Made by a program: the position numbers and the translations under genes. From NCBI RefSeq assembly GCF_029633825.1, contig NZ_CP090640.1:3224001-3288000 (forward strand): a stretch of 64,000 nt of DNA. Direction: 5' to 3'. The stretch is from Burkholderia contaminans. Lineage in GTDB: Bacteria; Pseudomonadota; Gammaproteobacteria; Burkholderiales; Burkholderiaceae. Positions 52,996 to 62,811 of this stretch are shown one piece after another. How positions within the stretch are numbered: the stretch's first letter is position 1; each line of letters begins with the position of its first letter. Under the pieces are notes generated by a model that worked only from the letters and a program-made list of their open reading frames with translations, was not told the DNA's origin and did no database searches.

Positions 52996-54060
52996 TCAGG
53001 TCGTCGAGTCGATCACCTTGAAGCGCGAGCGCTTCTGCGCACGGATCACCGACTGGTAGACGTCGACATACTGCTGCGCCATGCGGCGCGACGTGAAGCG
53101 TTCCTCGAAGCGCTGCCGCACGCGCGCACGCGGCAGCAGGTGCAGCCGGTTCACGGCGGCCACCGCGCTGATTTCGTCCTCGACGATGAAACCCGACACG
53201 CCCTCGTCCACCACTTCCGGCACCGCGCCTCGATTGAACGCGATCACCGGCGTGCCGCACGACATCGCCTCGATCATCACCAGGCCGAACGGCTCCGGCC
53301 AGTCGATCGGGAACAGCAGCGCATGCGCGCCCGACAGGAACTCGGCCTTCTGGTGATCCGCGATCTCGCCGATGAATTCGACGTGCGGCAACGCGAAGAG
53401 CGGCTTGATCTCGCGCTCGAAGTACTCCTGGTCGGCCGCGTCGATCTTCGCGGCGATCCTGATCGGCAGCCCGCACTGGCGGGCGATGCGGATCGCCGTG
53501 TCGACACGCTTCTCCGGCGAAATGCGGCCGAGGAACGCGAGATAGCGCGGCTCGACGGGCTGCGGCATGTACAGCGTGTCGGGCAGCCCGTGGTAAACCG
53601 TCGTCAGCCATTTCGCCTGCGGCAGCGGCTGGCGCTGCGAGTTCGAAATCGAGATCACCGGCGCCGTGTTGAACGTGTCGAACACCGGCTGCTGCTCGGG
53701 CAGGTCGAGCCGGCCGTGCAGCGTCGTCACGTACGGCGTTTCCTGCCGGTTGAAGACCGAGAACGAGTAGTAGTCCATGTGGAAATGGAGCACGTCGAAG
53801 TCCTTCGCGCGGCGCGCGACCGTCTCCATCAGCAGCATGTGCGGCGCGACCCGGTCGCGGATCGACGAATCGAGCCGCAGCGCGCGCGGCCAGACCGGCT
53901 CGAGCTTCGCCCGCGTCGTCGAATCGCCGCTCGCGAACAACGTCACATCATGGCCGAGTTCGACGAGCGCCTCGGTGATGTAGGACACGACGCGCTCCGT
54001 GCCGCCGTACAGTTTCGGCGGCACGGATTCGGTCAGCGGCGCGATCTGGGCAATTCTCAT
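52996..54060 (-). CDS. GT4-type glycosyltransferase
   Basis: The 354-residue GT-B protein begins M-R-I-A-Q-I-A-P-L-T-E and has Y-G-G-T-E-R-V-V, F-L-G-R-I-S-P-E-K-R and the C-terminal E-P-F-G-L-V-M-I-E-A-M-S-C-G-T-P-V nucleotide-sugar site, as in family 4. The start at 54060 follows GGAGACG; the longer frame has no conserved content. Acceptor unknown; it is not in an obvious polysaccharide cluster. Confidence 0.88.
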   Translation of the reverse strand: MRIAQIAPLTESVPPKLYGGTERVVSYITEALVELGHDVTLFASGDSTTRAKLEPVWPRALRLDSSIRDRVAPHMLLMETVARRAKDFDVLHFHMDYYSFSVFNRQETPYVTTLHGRLDLPEQQPVFDTFNTAPVISISNSQRQPLPQAKWLTTVYHGLPDTLYMPQPVEPRYLAFLGRISPEKRVDTAIRIARQCGLPIRIAAKIDAADQEYFEREIKPLFALPHVEFIGEIADHQKAEFLSGAHALLFPIDWPEPFGLVMIEAMSCGTPVIAFNRGAVPEVVDEGVSGFIVEDEISAVAAVNRLHLLPRARVRQRFEERFTSRRMAQQYVDVYQSVIRAQKRSRFKVIDSTT

Positions 54061-54315
54061 GGTCCACGTCTCCTGTGTCCTGTCCGTTGCCGCACGGCCG
54101 GCGGGCCTTTGGGCTTTCGCCCCCGCTCGCCCCCATGCAGCGCTGGCCGGCACGGCGCCAGCCGGATATCTCTTCATTATTCGCGATCCCGCTGCGCAGA
54201 ACCGCCCGTCTTTCATTTTATGGGTGTTGTTACAGGCAGGATACATTCCGCCTGTCGGGCCGATCCGGCCCCCGATGCGACGAGCGCGCCCGAACGCGTG
54301 CCGCCGCCCTGCCCG

Positions 54316-55494
54316 TCAGCGCGACGGCCACTTCCATGCCGGCAGGTCACGCGTGTCGGCATCGACGAGCCCCGTCGCGCCGAGCTGCTTGTCGAGCACC
54401 AGCGATTCGCAGCCGGCTTCGCGCTCGAGCGTCGCGATGAGCCGTGCCGCATGCGACACGACGAGCACCTGCGAACGCTGTGCCGCCTGCGCGATCAGGC
54501 GGCCGAGCGCCGGCAGCAGGTCGGGATGCAGGCTCGTCTCCGGTTCGTTCAGCACCATCAGTGCGGGCGGCCGCGGCGTCAGCAGCGCGGCCGCGAGCAG
54601 CAGGTAGCGCAGCGTGCCATCCGACAGCTCGGCCGCCGCGAGCGGCCGCAGCAGCCCCGGCTGGCGCATCAGCACGTCGAAGCGGCCGCGGCCGCCCGGA
54701 TTGTCGATCACGACCGACGCGCCGGGAAACGCGTCGTCGATCGCCGCATCGAGTGCCGCGCCGTTGCCGATCTCGCGGATCGTCTGCAGTGCGGCGGCCA
54801 GGTCGGCGCCGTCGTCCGCGAGCACCGGCGTATGGGTGCCGATGTGCGACTGCCGTGCGGGCGCCTGCGCATCGGTCCGGAAGTGGTCGTAGAAGCGCCA
54901 CGAGCGGATCCGTTCGCGCACCGCGATCATCTCGGGTGCGCCGGTCGGATCGGCGAACTCGGTCATCATGCTGTCGAAGCTGGCCACCGGCTGCGGAATC
55001 GTCTGCCAGTCTCCCGATGCGGTGCGCGCACGGATCTGCGCGCCCTGCCGGTCGACGAGCAGCGTCGACGGGCGCAGCAGCGCGCCGCCCCAGATGCACT
55101 CGCGCTTGACTACCGGGTCGAGCGAGAACTGCGTCGCGTCGTTCTTCACCGGCAGACCGAGATCGATCGAATAGCCGAAATCGTCGCAGGCGAAGCCGAG
55201 TTTCAGGCTCACGGGCCCCTTGCGCACCGTGCCGGTCACCGGCATATCGCCGTCCAGCATCGCCCGCGAGAAGCGCTCGGGGCCGGCCCACAGCGTCGAC
55301 GGCAACCCGCCTTCGCGGGCGAGCGACGGGATCACGCGCCCCTGCGCGGTGTCGGCGAGCAGCCGCAGTGCGCGGTACACGCTCGACTTGCCGCTGCCGT
55401 TCGGCCCGGTGACGACGTTGAGCGCCGCGAGCGGCACGATCAGCTCGCGCAGCGAGCGGTAATTGGCGATGGCAAGCGTTTTCAGCGCGGTCAT
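54316..55494 (-). CDS. Stand-alone RecF/ABC-like ATPase
   Basis: The 392-residue protein has Walker A G-P-N-G-S-G-K-S-S near 33, an ABC-type signature A-E-L-S-D-G-T-L-R-Y near 300, Walker B-like A-L-M-V-L-N-E-P-E-T-S-L-H-P and a switch histidine in V-L-V-V-S-H-A. The Walker B aspartate is Asn. There is no long coiled coil and no TOPRIM domain. It fits a predicted-ATPase family (COG4637-like) of unknown role. ATG 55494 precedes the core by only a few residues. Confidence 0.82.
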   Translation of the reverse strand: MTALKTLAIANYRSLRELIVPLAALNVVTGPNGSGKSSVYRALRLLADTAQGRVIPSLAREGGLPSTLWAGPERFSRAMLDGDMPVTGTVRKGPVSLKLGFACDDFGYSIDLGLPVKNDATQFSLDPVVKRECIWGGALLRPSTLLVDRQGAQIRARTASGDWQTIPQPVASFDSMMTEFADPTGAPEMIAVRERIRSWRFYDHFRTDAQAPARQSHIGTHTPVLADDGADLAAALQTIREIGNGAALDAAIDDAFPGASVVIDNPGGRGRFDVLMRQPGLLRPLAAAELSDGTLRYLLLAAALLTPRPPALMVLNEPETSLHPDLLPALGRLIAQAAQRSQVLVVSHAARLIATLEREAGCESLVLDKQLGATGLVDADTRDLPAWKWPSR

Positions 55495-55522
55495 GACGAG
55501 GGTGACGGTATGCGGGCCGCTT

Positions 55523-56695
55523 TCAGCGGCCTTCGGCGGCCTGCGGATCGGCCGCGGTATTGGCCGCGGTGCTGGCGGCAGGCTGCCGCGCGTGCGGCCG
55601 CTCGGGATTCGGCGCGTCCGGCGCGGCATCATGCGGATACAGTTCCATCCGGCTGCGCGGCAGGCATTGCGGATAGCGGTCCTGCAGGTAGGCGATCAGC
55701 CCTTCGCGGACGCGACAGCGCAGGTCCCAGCACGACGACGAGTCGGCCGCGCTCACGAGCGCACGCAACTGCATCGTGCGTTCCGTCGCGTCGGTCACCT
55801 GCAGCACCTGCACGCGGCCGTCCCACTCCGGCGCCGCGTGGACGAGCCGCGCGAGCTCCTCGCGCAGCGGCGCGAGCGGCGTGCGGTAATCGACCGACAG
55901 GTAGACCGTGCCGATGATTTCCGAACTGCTGCGCGTCCAGTTCGTGAACGGGTTCTCGATGATCCACTGCAGCGGCACGACGAGGCGCCGCTGGTCCCAC
56001 AGCCGGACCGACACGAACGACCCGGTGATTTCCTCGATGCGCCCCCACTCGCCCTGGATCACGACCACGTCGTCGAGCCGGATCGGCTGCGTGAGTGCAA
56101 TCTGCAGCCCGGCGATCAGGTTGCCGAGCACCGGCCGCGCGGCAATACCGGCGACCAGGCCCGCGACACCGGCCGACGCCAGCAGGCTCGCGCCGACCTG
56201 GCGCACGTTCGGGAACGTCATCAGCGCGGCGCCGGTGCCGATGATGACGATCAGCACCATCACGGTCCGCACGAGCACCTTGGCCTGCGTATGGATGCGC
56301 CGGGCCTGCAGGTTGTCGGCTGTATCGATCGGATGCGCCTGGATGATGGCGTCGCCGACGCCGGCGGCGAGCCGCACCAGCAGCCACGTGAGCGAAACGA
56401 TGGAGCCGACCGCCGCCGCCGTGCGCATGCCGCGCACGAACGACATACCGTCGTCGGCCTGGACCCACAGGAATTCGAGCGCCAGCAGCGCGAGCACGAC
56501 GAGCGACGGCCTGTCGATGTAGCGCAGGATCGCGCTCATCAACGGATACGGCTGCGCGATGCGCTTGACGATGCGTGCGCCGAGACGGTGCACGACCGTG
56601 ACGACCAGCAAGACGATGACGGACACGGCGAGCGTGCCGAGCCATGAATGCAGCGGCGCATCGGTGATGCGCTGCAGTTCCTCGATTGAAATCAT
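55523..56695 (-). CDS. MscS-family mechanosensitive channel
   Basis: The 390-residue protein has four or five helices, the last being the glycine/alanine-rich pore helix (V-A-G-L-V-A-G-I-A-A-R-P-V-L-G-N-L-I-A-G), then the MscS beta domain (D-D-V-V-V-I...G-R-I-E-E-I). The C-terminal tail is Ala/Pro rich. It should release solutes on osmotic downshift. The gap to the ATPase gene is 28 bases, so they may be cotranscribed. Confidence 0.88.
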   Translation of the reverse strand: MISIEELQRITDAPLHSWLGTLAVSVIVLLVVTVVHRLGARIVKRIAQPYPLMSAILRYIDRPSLVVLALLALEFLWVQADDGMSFVRGMRTAAAVGSIVSLTWLLVRLAAGVGDAIIQAHPIDTADNLQARRIHTQAKVLVRTVMVLIVIIGTGAALMTFPNVRQVGASLLASAGVAGLVAGIAARPVLGNLIAGLQIALTQPIRLDDVVVIQGEWGRIEEITGSFVSVRLWDQRRLVVPLQWIIENPFTNWTRSSSEIIGTVYLSVDYRTPLAPLREELARLVHAAPEWDGRVQVLQVTDATERTMQLRALVSAADSSSCWDLRCRVREGLIAYLQDRYPQCLPRSRMELYPHDAAPDAPNPERPHARQPAASTAANTAADPQAAEGR

Positions 56696-56784
56696 CGGCG
56701 CCCGTGGGTTATGAGGCGCGCACGCCTCGTCCTGGATGCGTCGGCGACGCCCGGGCCGCGCGCGGGCCCGGACACGGCGTCAGG

Positions 56785-57141
56785 TCAGTTGCCGCTCCTG
56801 CAGGGAAACGCCTTGCCGAGACCGAGCGACACCGCGGTGCTCGCGTTGTAGTCGGCCAGCTTCGGATTTTCCGCGATGTACTTGCGCACCGCGTCGGTCA
56901 TCTGCTGCGCCCGGATGTCGGGCGGCAGGCAGAAATACTGGCCGACCCGCGGCCCCGTCGTGCCGCCGATCGCATCGATGGTGTTGTAGACGCCGTCGGC
57001 GGCGCCTTCGATGTAGGCCGCGCACGACGCCCGCGACTTGACGTCCGTCTTCGCGCACAGCCGGTCGAGATCAGCGCCCGTGAAAGCCGCCGCCGACAAC
57101 GGCACGGCAAACGCCGCGGCACAAAACATTGCGCGCAACAT
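56785..57141 (-). CDS. Rap1a/Tai-like secreted protein
   Basis: The 118-residue protein has a signal peptide of about 19 residues (ending A-A-A) and the Rap1a/Tai immunity domain pattern: F-T-G-A-D-L-D-R-L-C-A, C-A-A-Y-I-E-G-A-A-D-G and F-C-L-P-P-D-I. Four cysteines are placed for two disulfides. Rap1a proteins neutralise type VI amidase effectors, but no effector or type VI gene lies nearby, so it may be an orphan or do something else. ATG 57141 is set by the signal peptide. Confidence 0.8.
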   Translation of the reverse strand: MLRAMFCAAAFAVPLSAAAFTGADLDRLCAKTDVKSRASCAAYIEGAADGVYNTIDAIGGTTGPRVGQYFCLPPDIRAQQMTDAVRKYIAENPKLADYNASTAVSLGLGKAFPCRSGN

Positions 57142-57260
57142 GGTGTTCCTTATGTCAATGCGGCCCGAGACCGCCTGCTGCCCTGGCCGGCGCGGCGCCG
57201 GGACGCCCTGCTCCGGCCGGAATCCGGCCGGGCGGGCACCGTCTGCCGCACCGAAAACCG

Positions 57261-57971
57261 TCATTTTGCACTCTTTTGCGCATCTGCCGGCGTCGATGCC
57301 CCGATGCGGGTCGTCCGCTTGCTCAGGATCTCGATCGCGTCCGGCGCGTTGTAGTGCTTCGCGAATTCGAGCGCGGTGATGCCGAGCTGGTTCTTCACCT
57401 GCGGATCGGCACCCTGGTCGAGCAGCAGCGTGACCGTCGACGGATGGTTGCCGCGTGCGGCCATCATCAGCGGCGTCGTGCCGTTCGGCGATGCGGTATC
57501 GATGTACGCGTCGTGGTCGAGCAGCAGCTTCACGACCGCGTCCTGGCCGTTGGTGGCCGCGTAGTGCAGCGGCGCCCAGCCCTTCTTGCTGACTTCCGCG
57601 CCCTTGTCGATCAGCAGCTTCGCGAGGCCGACATCGCCGTTCAGCGACGCGAGCATCAGCGCGGTTTCGCCGGCCTTGTCTTCCTTCTCGAGATCGACGT
57701 TCGGCGTCGTGGCAAGCGCCGCCGCGACCTTGTCGGACTTCTCGCGCGCGGCGATCACGATCAGCGGGTCGCCGTTCGGCGCGATCGTGTTCGGGTCGAG
57801 CTTGCCGCTCTTGAGCTGCTTGCCGATGTCGGCGATGTCGTCGAACTTGACGGCCTTGACGATCGCATCGAGCGATTCGGCATGTGCGCCGGCTGCCGCG
57901 AACAGGCCGCTCGCGACGAGCGCGGCGGCAACGAGTGCGCGTTTCGGCAGATGGTTGGTCGGCTTCGTCAT
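57261..57971 (-). CDS. Periplasmic ankyrin-repeat protein
   Basis: A signal peptide (about 1-31, ending A-H-A) is followed by four to five ankyrin repeats (A-G-E-T-A-L-M-L-A-S-L-N-G-D, G-W-A-P-L-H-Y-A-A-T-N-G-Q, G-T-T-P-L-M-M-A-A-R-G-N and so on). It likely makes protein contacts in the periplasm. It lies 43 bases after tatD and may be transcribed with it. Confidence 0.88.
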   Translation of the reverse strand: MTKPTNHLPKRALVAAALVASGLFAAAGAHAESLDAIVKAVKFDDIADIGKQLKSGKLDPNTIAPNGDPLIVIAAREKSDKVAAALATTPNVDLEKEDKAGETALMLASLNGDVGLAKLLIDKGAEVSKKGWAPLHYAATNGQDAVVKLLLDHDAYIDTASPNGTTPLMMAARGNHPSTVTLLLDQGADPQVKNQLGITALEFAKHYNAPDAIEILSKRTTRIGASTPADAQKSAK

Positions 57972-58014
57972 TGTTGTGGGCTCCTTCCCTGGGTTGTCGG
58001 CTGCGCGCACGTCG

Positions 58015-58794
58015 TTAGCGGGCGATCTTGAACAGCCGGAAAAAGTTCTGTGTCGTCGCATCGGCGAGCGCCTCGACGGCAATCCCGCGCTCGGATGCGA
58101 TAAAGCGTCCGACATGGCTGACGTACGCAGGTTCATTCGGCTTGCCGCGATACGGCACCGGCGCGAGGTACGGCGAGTCGGTCTCGATCAGCAGCCGGTC
58201 GAGCGGCACGCGCCGCGCGACGTCCTGCACGTCGGTCGCGCTCTTGAACGTGACGATGCCCGACAGCGAGATATGGAAGTTCTGCGCGAGCGCCTGCTCG
58301 GCCACCGGCCACGGCTCGGTGAAGCAGTGCATCACGCCGCCCGGCACGTCCGCGCGCTCCTCGGCCATGATCCGCAGCGTGTCTTCCGACGACGAGCGCG
58401 TGTGGATGATCAGCGGCTTCATCGTCGCGGTCGCCGCGCGGATATGCGTGCGAAAGCGTTCGCGCTGCCATTCCATGTCGTCGATCGACCGGCCTTCGAG
58501 ACGGTAGTAGTCGAGGCCCGTTTCGCCGATCGCGACGACCTTCGGGTGCGCGGCCAGCTCGACGAGCTCCGCGAGCGTCGGCTCGTGCATGTCCTCGTGA
58601 TCGGGATGCACGCCGACCGACGCATAGACGTTGTCGTACGCGTCCGCGATCGCGAGGACCTCGGGCAGCGTCTCGAAATCGACCGACACGCACAGCGCGT
58701 GCGTGACGTCGTGCTCGCGCATGTTCTCGAGAACGGCCGGCAGGCGGTCGGCCAGGCCCTTGAAATTGATATGGCAGTGAGAATCGACGAACAT
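58015..58794 (-). CDS. tatD: TatD family metal-dependent hydrolase/DNase
   Basis: The 259-residue TIM-barrel protein has the metal motif D-S-H-C-H near the start, G-E-T-G-L-D-Y-Y, H-T-R, H-C-F-T-E-P and E-T-D-S-P-Y-L-A-P. It is a cytoplasmic nuclease of the TatD/YcfH group; its site after holB points to YcfH. ATG 58794 has AGGA seven bases before it; ATG 58797 is possible. Confidence 0.93.
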   Translation of the reverse strand: MFVDSHCHINFKGLADRLPAVLENMREHDVTHALCVSVDFETLPEVLAIADAYDNVYASVGVHPDHEDMHEPTLAELVELAAHPKVVAIGETGLDYYRLEGRSIDDMEWQRERFRTHIRAATATMKPLIIHTRSSSEDTLRIMAEERADVPGGVMHCFTEPWPVAEQALAQNFHISLSGIVTFKSATDVQDVARRVPLDRLLIETDSPYLAPVPYRGKPNEPAYVSHVGRFIASERGIAVEALADATTQNFFRLFKIAR

Positions 58795-58935
58795 CATTTT
58801 TCCTGAATACGTAAGGCGAGCGCGCATGCGCGCGCCGGCATGCGGCAACGGGCGGCGTTCGCGGGCCGGCCGGCCACGGTCGCGTCACGGTGCGGGGCCG
58901 TCATCATTTCGCAACCTGCAGGAAACAATGCCGGG

Positions 58936-59964
58936 TCACGCGAACATTTCCCTGTATCCGAGAAACAATTCCTCGAATACGAGCCGCGCGTTGAGCGGAT
59001 GGTTCTCGACCGTCCGCTGCCGCGTCACGGCTTTCATGAAGCGGGCGAACGCATTCGCATCGACCGCTTCCGCGCAGCGCGCGAGCGCCGACGCGTGCAT
59101 CGGGAAGTAGCGCGGCGCGCCCGCCATCCGCTGGGCCAGCAGGTCGTACAGCCAGCGCTGCAGCCAGCCGAGCACCAGCGGCACCGGCAGCTTCTGCAGC
59201 GTCTCGCCGCACGCGAACGGGTCGCAGGCCGCACCGGCCGCGAGCTGCCCGAGCGTGTAGTCGCGCAGCGGGCGGTTCTCGTCGCTCGCGAGCGCCAGCG
59301 CGGCGAGCGGCGCACCGCCGGCCTCGGCGAGCAGCGCCGGCGCATGCTCGACGCCCTGCGCGGCAAGCCAGGCCGCGGCCGCATCGGGCGCCGGCACCGT
59401 CATCGGCCACTGCCGGCAGCGGCTGATGATGGTCGGCAGCAGGCGGTCGATGCGCGCCGACACGAGCAGGAATACAACGCCGGAAGGCGGTTCCTCCAGC
59501 GTTTTCAGCAACGCGTTCGACGCCGCGACGTTGAGCGCCTCGGCCGGATACAGCACGACGACGCGCGCGCCGCCGCGATGCGAACCGACTCCGCAGAAGT
59601 CGAGCAGCGCGCGCACCTGCTCGATCTTGATTTCCTTGCTCGGCGCCCGCGCCTTCTTGCCGCCTTCGTCCGCGTCGGCCGCCTTCGTGTCGTCCGCGGC
59701 GCCCGGCGCCTCGCCCGCCAGCGCCTCGGGCAGCACGATCCGGTAATCCGGATGGTTGCCCTGCGAGAACCAGGTGCAGGCCGCGCAGGCGCCGCACGGC
59801 TCGCCGTTCGGCTGCGGCGATTCGCACAGGAAGCCCTGCGCGAGATGCTGCGCGAACTGCAGCTTGCCGATCCCGGCCTGGCCGTGCAGCAGCAGCGCGT
59901 GCGGCCATTGCGCACGCAGTTGCTGCAGGCGGTTCCAGTCGTCGGTCTGCCACGGGTAGATCAT
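58936..59964 (-). CDS. holB: DNA polymerase III subunit delta'
   Basis: The 342-residue clamp-loader subunit has G-Q-A-G-I-G-K, a zinc module C-G-A-C-x-x-C and the S-R-C motif. An acidic/Lys-rich insertion of about 25 residues (A-D-D-T-K-A-A-D-A-D-E-G-G) sits before the sensor region. ATG 59964 starts M-I-Y-P-W-Q; upstream in-frame residues overlap tmk. Confidence 0.95.
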   Translation of the reverse strand: MIYPWQTDDWNRLQQLRAQWPHALLLHGQAGIGKLQFAQHLAQGFLCESPQPNGEPCGACAACTWFSQGNHPDYRIVLPEALAGEAPGAADDTKAADADEGGKKARAPSKEIKIEQVRALLDFCGVGSHRGGARVVVLYPAEALNVAASNALLKTLEEPPSGVVFLLVSARIDRLLPTIISRCRQWPMTVPAPDAAAAWLAAQGVEHAPALLAEAGGAPLAALALASDENRPLRDYTLGQLAAGAACDPFACGETLQKLPVPLVLGWLQRWLYDLLAQRMAGAPRYFPMHASALARCAEAVDANAFARFMKAVTRQRTVENHPLNARLVFEELFLGYREMFA

Positions 59965-59983
59965 GGGGTGCGTTCCTTGCGAA

Positions 59984-60604
59984 TTACAGCGCGGCGAGCA
60001 CGCGTTCGAGCTGCTGGCGGATCTCGGGAATCGTCTGCGTCGCATCGACGATCGCGAAGCGGTGCGGCGCCTCTTCCGCGCGCCGCAGGTATTCGCTGCG
60101 CGTGCGCGAGAAGAACGCGTCGGATTCGCTCTCGAACTTGTCGGGCATGCGCGCGGCGCCGCGGCGCTCGCTCGCCACCTGCGGCGCGACGTCGAACAGC
60201 ACCGTCAGGTCGGGCTGGAAACCGCCCTGCACCCAGCGCTCGAGCGTCTCGAGCTTGTCGCGCGGCAGCCCGCGGCCGCCGCCCTGGTATGCGAACGTCG
60301 CATCGGTGAAGCGATCGGAGACGACCCAGTCGCCGCGCGCGAGCGCCGGCTCGATCACGAGCGCGAGATGCTCGCGGCGCGCGGCGAACATCAGCAGCGC
60401 CTCCGTCTCGAGGTCCATCGGCTGGTTCAGCAGGATCTCGCGCAGTTTCTCGCCGAGCTGCGTGCCGCCCGGCTCGCGGGTGACGACGACTTGCCGGCCG
60501 GCCGCGGCCAGCTTGCCCTGGAGGCGTTCGCAGAACCATTGCAGGTGGGTAGTCTTCCCCGCCCCGTCGATGCCTTCGAACGTGATGAATTTACCGCTCG
60601 CCAT
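59984..60604 (-). CDS. tmk: Thymidylate kinase
   Basis: The 206-residue enzyme phosphorylates dTMP. P-loop [13 protein letters not shown] and a lid R-G-A-A-R-M are present. Its ATG shares one base with the mltG stop (TAATG), so translation is coupled. Confidence 0.97.
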   Translation of the reverse strand: MASGKFITFEGIDGAGKTTHLQWFCERLQGKLAAAGRQVVVTREPGGTQLGEKLREILLNQPMDLETEALLMFAARREHLALVIEPALARGDWVVSDRFTDATFAYQGGGRGLPRDKLETLERWVQGGFQPDLTVLFDVAPQVASERRGAARMPDKFESESDAFFSRTRSEYLRRAEEAPHRFAIVDATQTIPEIRQQLERVLAAL

Positions 60605-61623
60605 TATTGACCTCGTATGTACTTGTCCACGGCCTTGTTGTGGTCGCCGAGCGTGTCCGAGAACACGCTCGTGCCATCTCCTTTCGCGACGAAATAGAGC
60701 GCGCTCGTCGGTGCCGGGTTGATCGCCGCCTGCAGCGCGGCCACGCCCGGCAGCGCGATCGGCGTCGGGGGCAGCCCGCGTCGGGTGTAGGTATTGTAAG
60801 GAGTGTCGGCCTGCAGGTCGCGCTTGCGCAGGCGGCCGTCGTACGCATCGCCGAGCCCGTAGATCACCGACGGATCGGTCTGCAGCGGCATGCCGATGCG
60901 CAGCCGGTTCGCGAACACGGCCGCGACGAACGCACGGTCGGCCGCATGGCCCGTTTCCTTTTCGACGATCGACGCGATCGTCAGCGCTTCGTAAGGCGTC
61001 TTGTACGGCAGGCCCGGCACGCGCGCAGCCCAGGCCTCGTCGAGACGCGTCTGCATCAGATGGTACGCGCGCCGGTAGATGTTCAGGTCGCTCGTGCCCT
61101 TGTCGAACAGATAGGTGTCGGGGAAGAACAGCCCCTCGCCGCTGCCGCGCTGCACCGCGCTGTCCGGCGCGCCGATCGCGCGCAGCAGCTCGGCGTCGCT
61201 CATGCTGGCCGTCGAGTGCGCAAGATCGGGGTTCGAGTCGAGTTCCGCGCGCATCCGCTTGAAGGTCCAGCCTTCGATGACCGTCGCGACGTACTCGTTC
61301 ACGTCGCCGCGCGCGATTTTCTGCAGCACCTCGTAAGGCGTGATGCCGGTCTTGAATTCGTAGTTGCCGGACTTGAGCCGGCTCGACAGCCCGAGCACGC
61401 GCGTCATCGCGACGAAGCCGAGCGGCTCGACCGGCACGCCGCCGCGCTTCAACTGCAGCGCGACGCTCTTCACGCTGCTGCGCGGCTTGATCGTGACGTC
61501 GAGCGATGCCGAACCCAGCAACAGCGGCCGGGTTGCCCAGTAATACCCGCCGCCCGCGCCGGCAGCGGCCACAACGACGGCCAGCGCCACGATCGTCGCG
61601 GCGCATTTCTTCAGTAGGGACAT
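60604..61623 (-). CDS. mltG: Endolytic murein transglycosylase
   Basis: The 339-residue protein has one N-terminal membrane helix (about 8-30) and a LytM-like and YceG domain with the catalytic glutamate in A-S-I-V-E-K-E-T. It cuts nascent glycan strands in the periplasm. It starts the mltG-tmk-holB run. Confidence 0.96.
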   Translation of the reverse strand: MSLLKKCAATIVALAVVVAAAGAGGGYYWATRPLLLGSASLDVTIKPRSSVKSVALQLKRGGVPVEPLGFVAMTRVLGLSSRLKSGNYEFKTGITPYEVLQKIARGDVNEYVATVIEGWTFKRMRAELDSNPDLAHSTASMSDAELLRAIGAPDSAVQRGSGEGLFFPDTYLFDKGTSDLNIYRRAYHLMQTRLDEAWAARVPGLPYKTPYEALTIASIVEKETGHAADRAFVAAVFANRLRIGMPLQTDPSVIYGLGDAYDGRLRKRDLQADTPYNTYTRRGLPPTPIALPGVAALQAAINPAPTSALYFVAKGDGTSVFSDTLGDHNKAVDKYIRGQ

Positions 61624-61700
61624 GGAAACGTGACTCAGGTAAGACCCATATAATACTTGCTCGCCTCCGTCAAAGTCAGGGTTGACTGTTCCCTCATTCC

Positions 61701-62735
61701 ATGAGCACACCGTTCGCTTCACCGGCAGTCCAGGCCGCACCCGCCTCGCTCCCCGTTTTCCCCCGTCCGTCCGCCGCCGATTTCGACGCGCCGGGCGCCT
61801 GCATGCCGTTGCCGCAGTTCGGCGTGATCGACGTGGCCGGCGACGATGCCGCGACGTTCCTGCACAGCCAGCTCACCAACGACATCGAACATCTCGACGC
61901 CGCGAGTGCGCGGCTGTCCGGCTATTGCTCGCCGAAGGGGCGCCTCCTCGGCTCGTTCCTCACGTGGCGCGCCGGCCACGGCGTGCGCCTGCTGGTGTCG
62001 AAGGACGTGCAGCCCGCCGTGCAGAAGCGGCTGTCGATGTTCGTGCTGCGTGCCAAAGCGAAGCTGACGGATGCGAGCGACGCGCTCGCGGTGGTCGGTT
62101 TCGCGGGCGACGTGCGCGACGCGCTGTCGGGCATCTTCGATGCGCTGCCGGACGGCGTGCACGTGAAGGTCGACGGCCCCGCCGGCACGCTGATCCGCGT
62201 GCCCGATGCAGCCGGCCGCAAGCGCTATCTGTGGATCGGCCCGCGCGCGGAAGTCGACGCGCGCATCGCCGCGCTCGGCGGGTCGCTGCCGGTCGTGTCG
62301 CCGGCCGTATGGGACTGGCTCGACATCCGCGCGGGCGAACCGCGCATCACGCTGCCTGCCGTCGAACAGTTCGTGCCGCAGATGGTCAACTTCGACGTGA
62401 TCGGCGCCGTTAACTTTCGCAAGGGATGCTACCCGGGCCAGGAAATCGTCGCGCGCAGCCAGTACCGCGGCACGATCAAGCGCCGCACGGCGCTCGCGCA
62501 CGTCGCCGGCGAGACCGATACCGTGCATGCGGGCGTCGAGCTGTTCCACAGCGACGATCCCGGCCAGCCGTGCGGGATGATCGTCAACGCGGCGGCCGCG
62601 CCCTCCGGCGGTGTCGACGCGCTCGTCGAGATCAAGCTCGCCGCGCTCGACAGCGGCACGGTGCACCTCGGTTCGGCCGACGGCCCGGTGCTCGCGTTCG
62701 ATACGCTGCCGTACGCCTGGCCGACGGAAGCGTAA
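61701..62735 (+). CDS. ygfZ: Folate-binding protein YgfZ (iron-sulfur cluster repair)
   Basis: The 344-residue protein contains the K-G-C-Y-P-G-Q-E motif that is diagnostic of YgfZ/IBA57, with the functional cysteine. It supports folate-dependent assembly or repair of iron-sulfur enzymes. It is transcribed away from mltG across a 77-base gap. Confidence 0.95.
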   Translation: MSTPFASPAVQAAPASLPVFPRPSAADFDAPGACMPLPQFGVIDVAGDDAATFLHSQLTNDIEHLDAASARLSGYCSPKGRLLGSFLTWRAGHGVRLLVSKDVQPAVQKRLSMFVLRAKAKLTDASDALAVVGFAGDVRDALSGIFDALPDGVHVKVDGPAGTLIRVPDAAGRKRYLWIGPRAEVDARIAALGGSLPVVSPAVWDWLDIRAGEPRITLPAVEQFVPQMVNFDVIGAVNFRKGCYPGQEIVARSQYRGTIKRRTALAHVAGETDTVHAGVELFHSDDPGQPCGMIVNAAAAPSGGVDALVEIKLAALDSGTVHLGSADGPVLAFDTLPYAWPTEA

Positions 62736-62811
62736 TGCACTGACAACCCGTTCGCGCGCCGGCTCGCGAGTCGCAGCCGGCGCCCGATGTTTCCTGCGAG
62801 AGATTCGCCCG

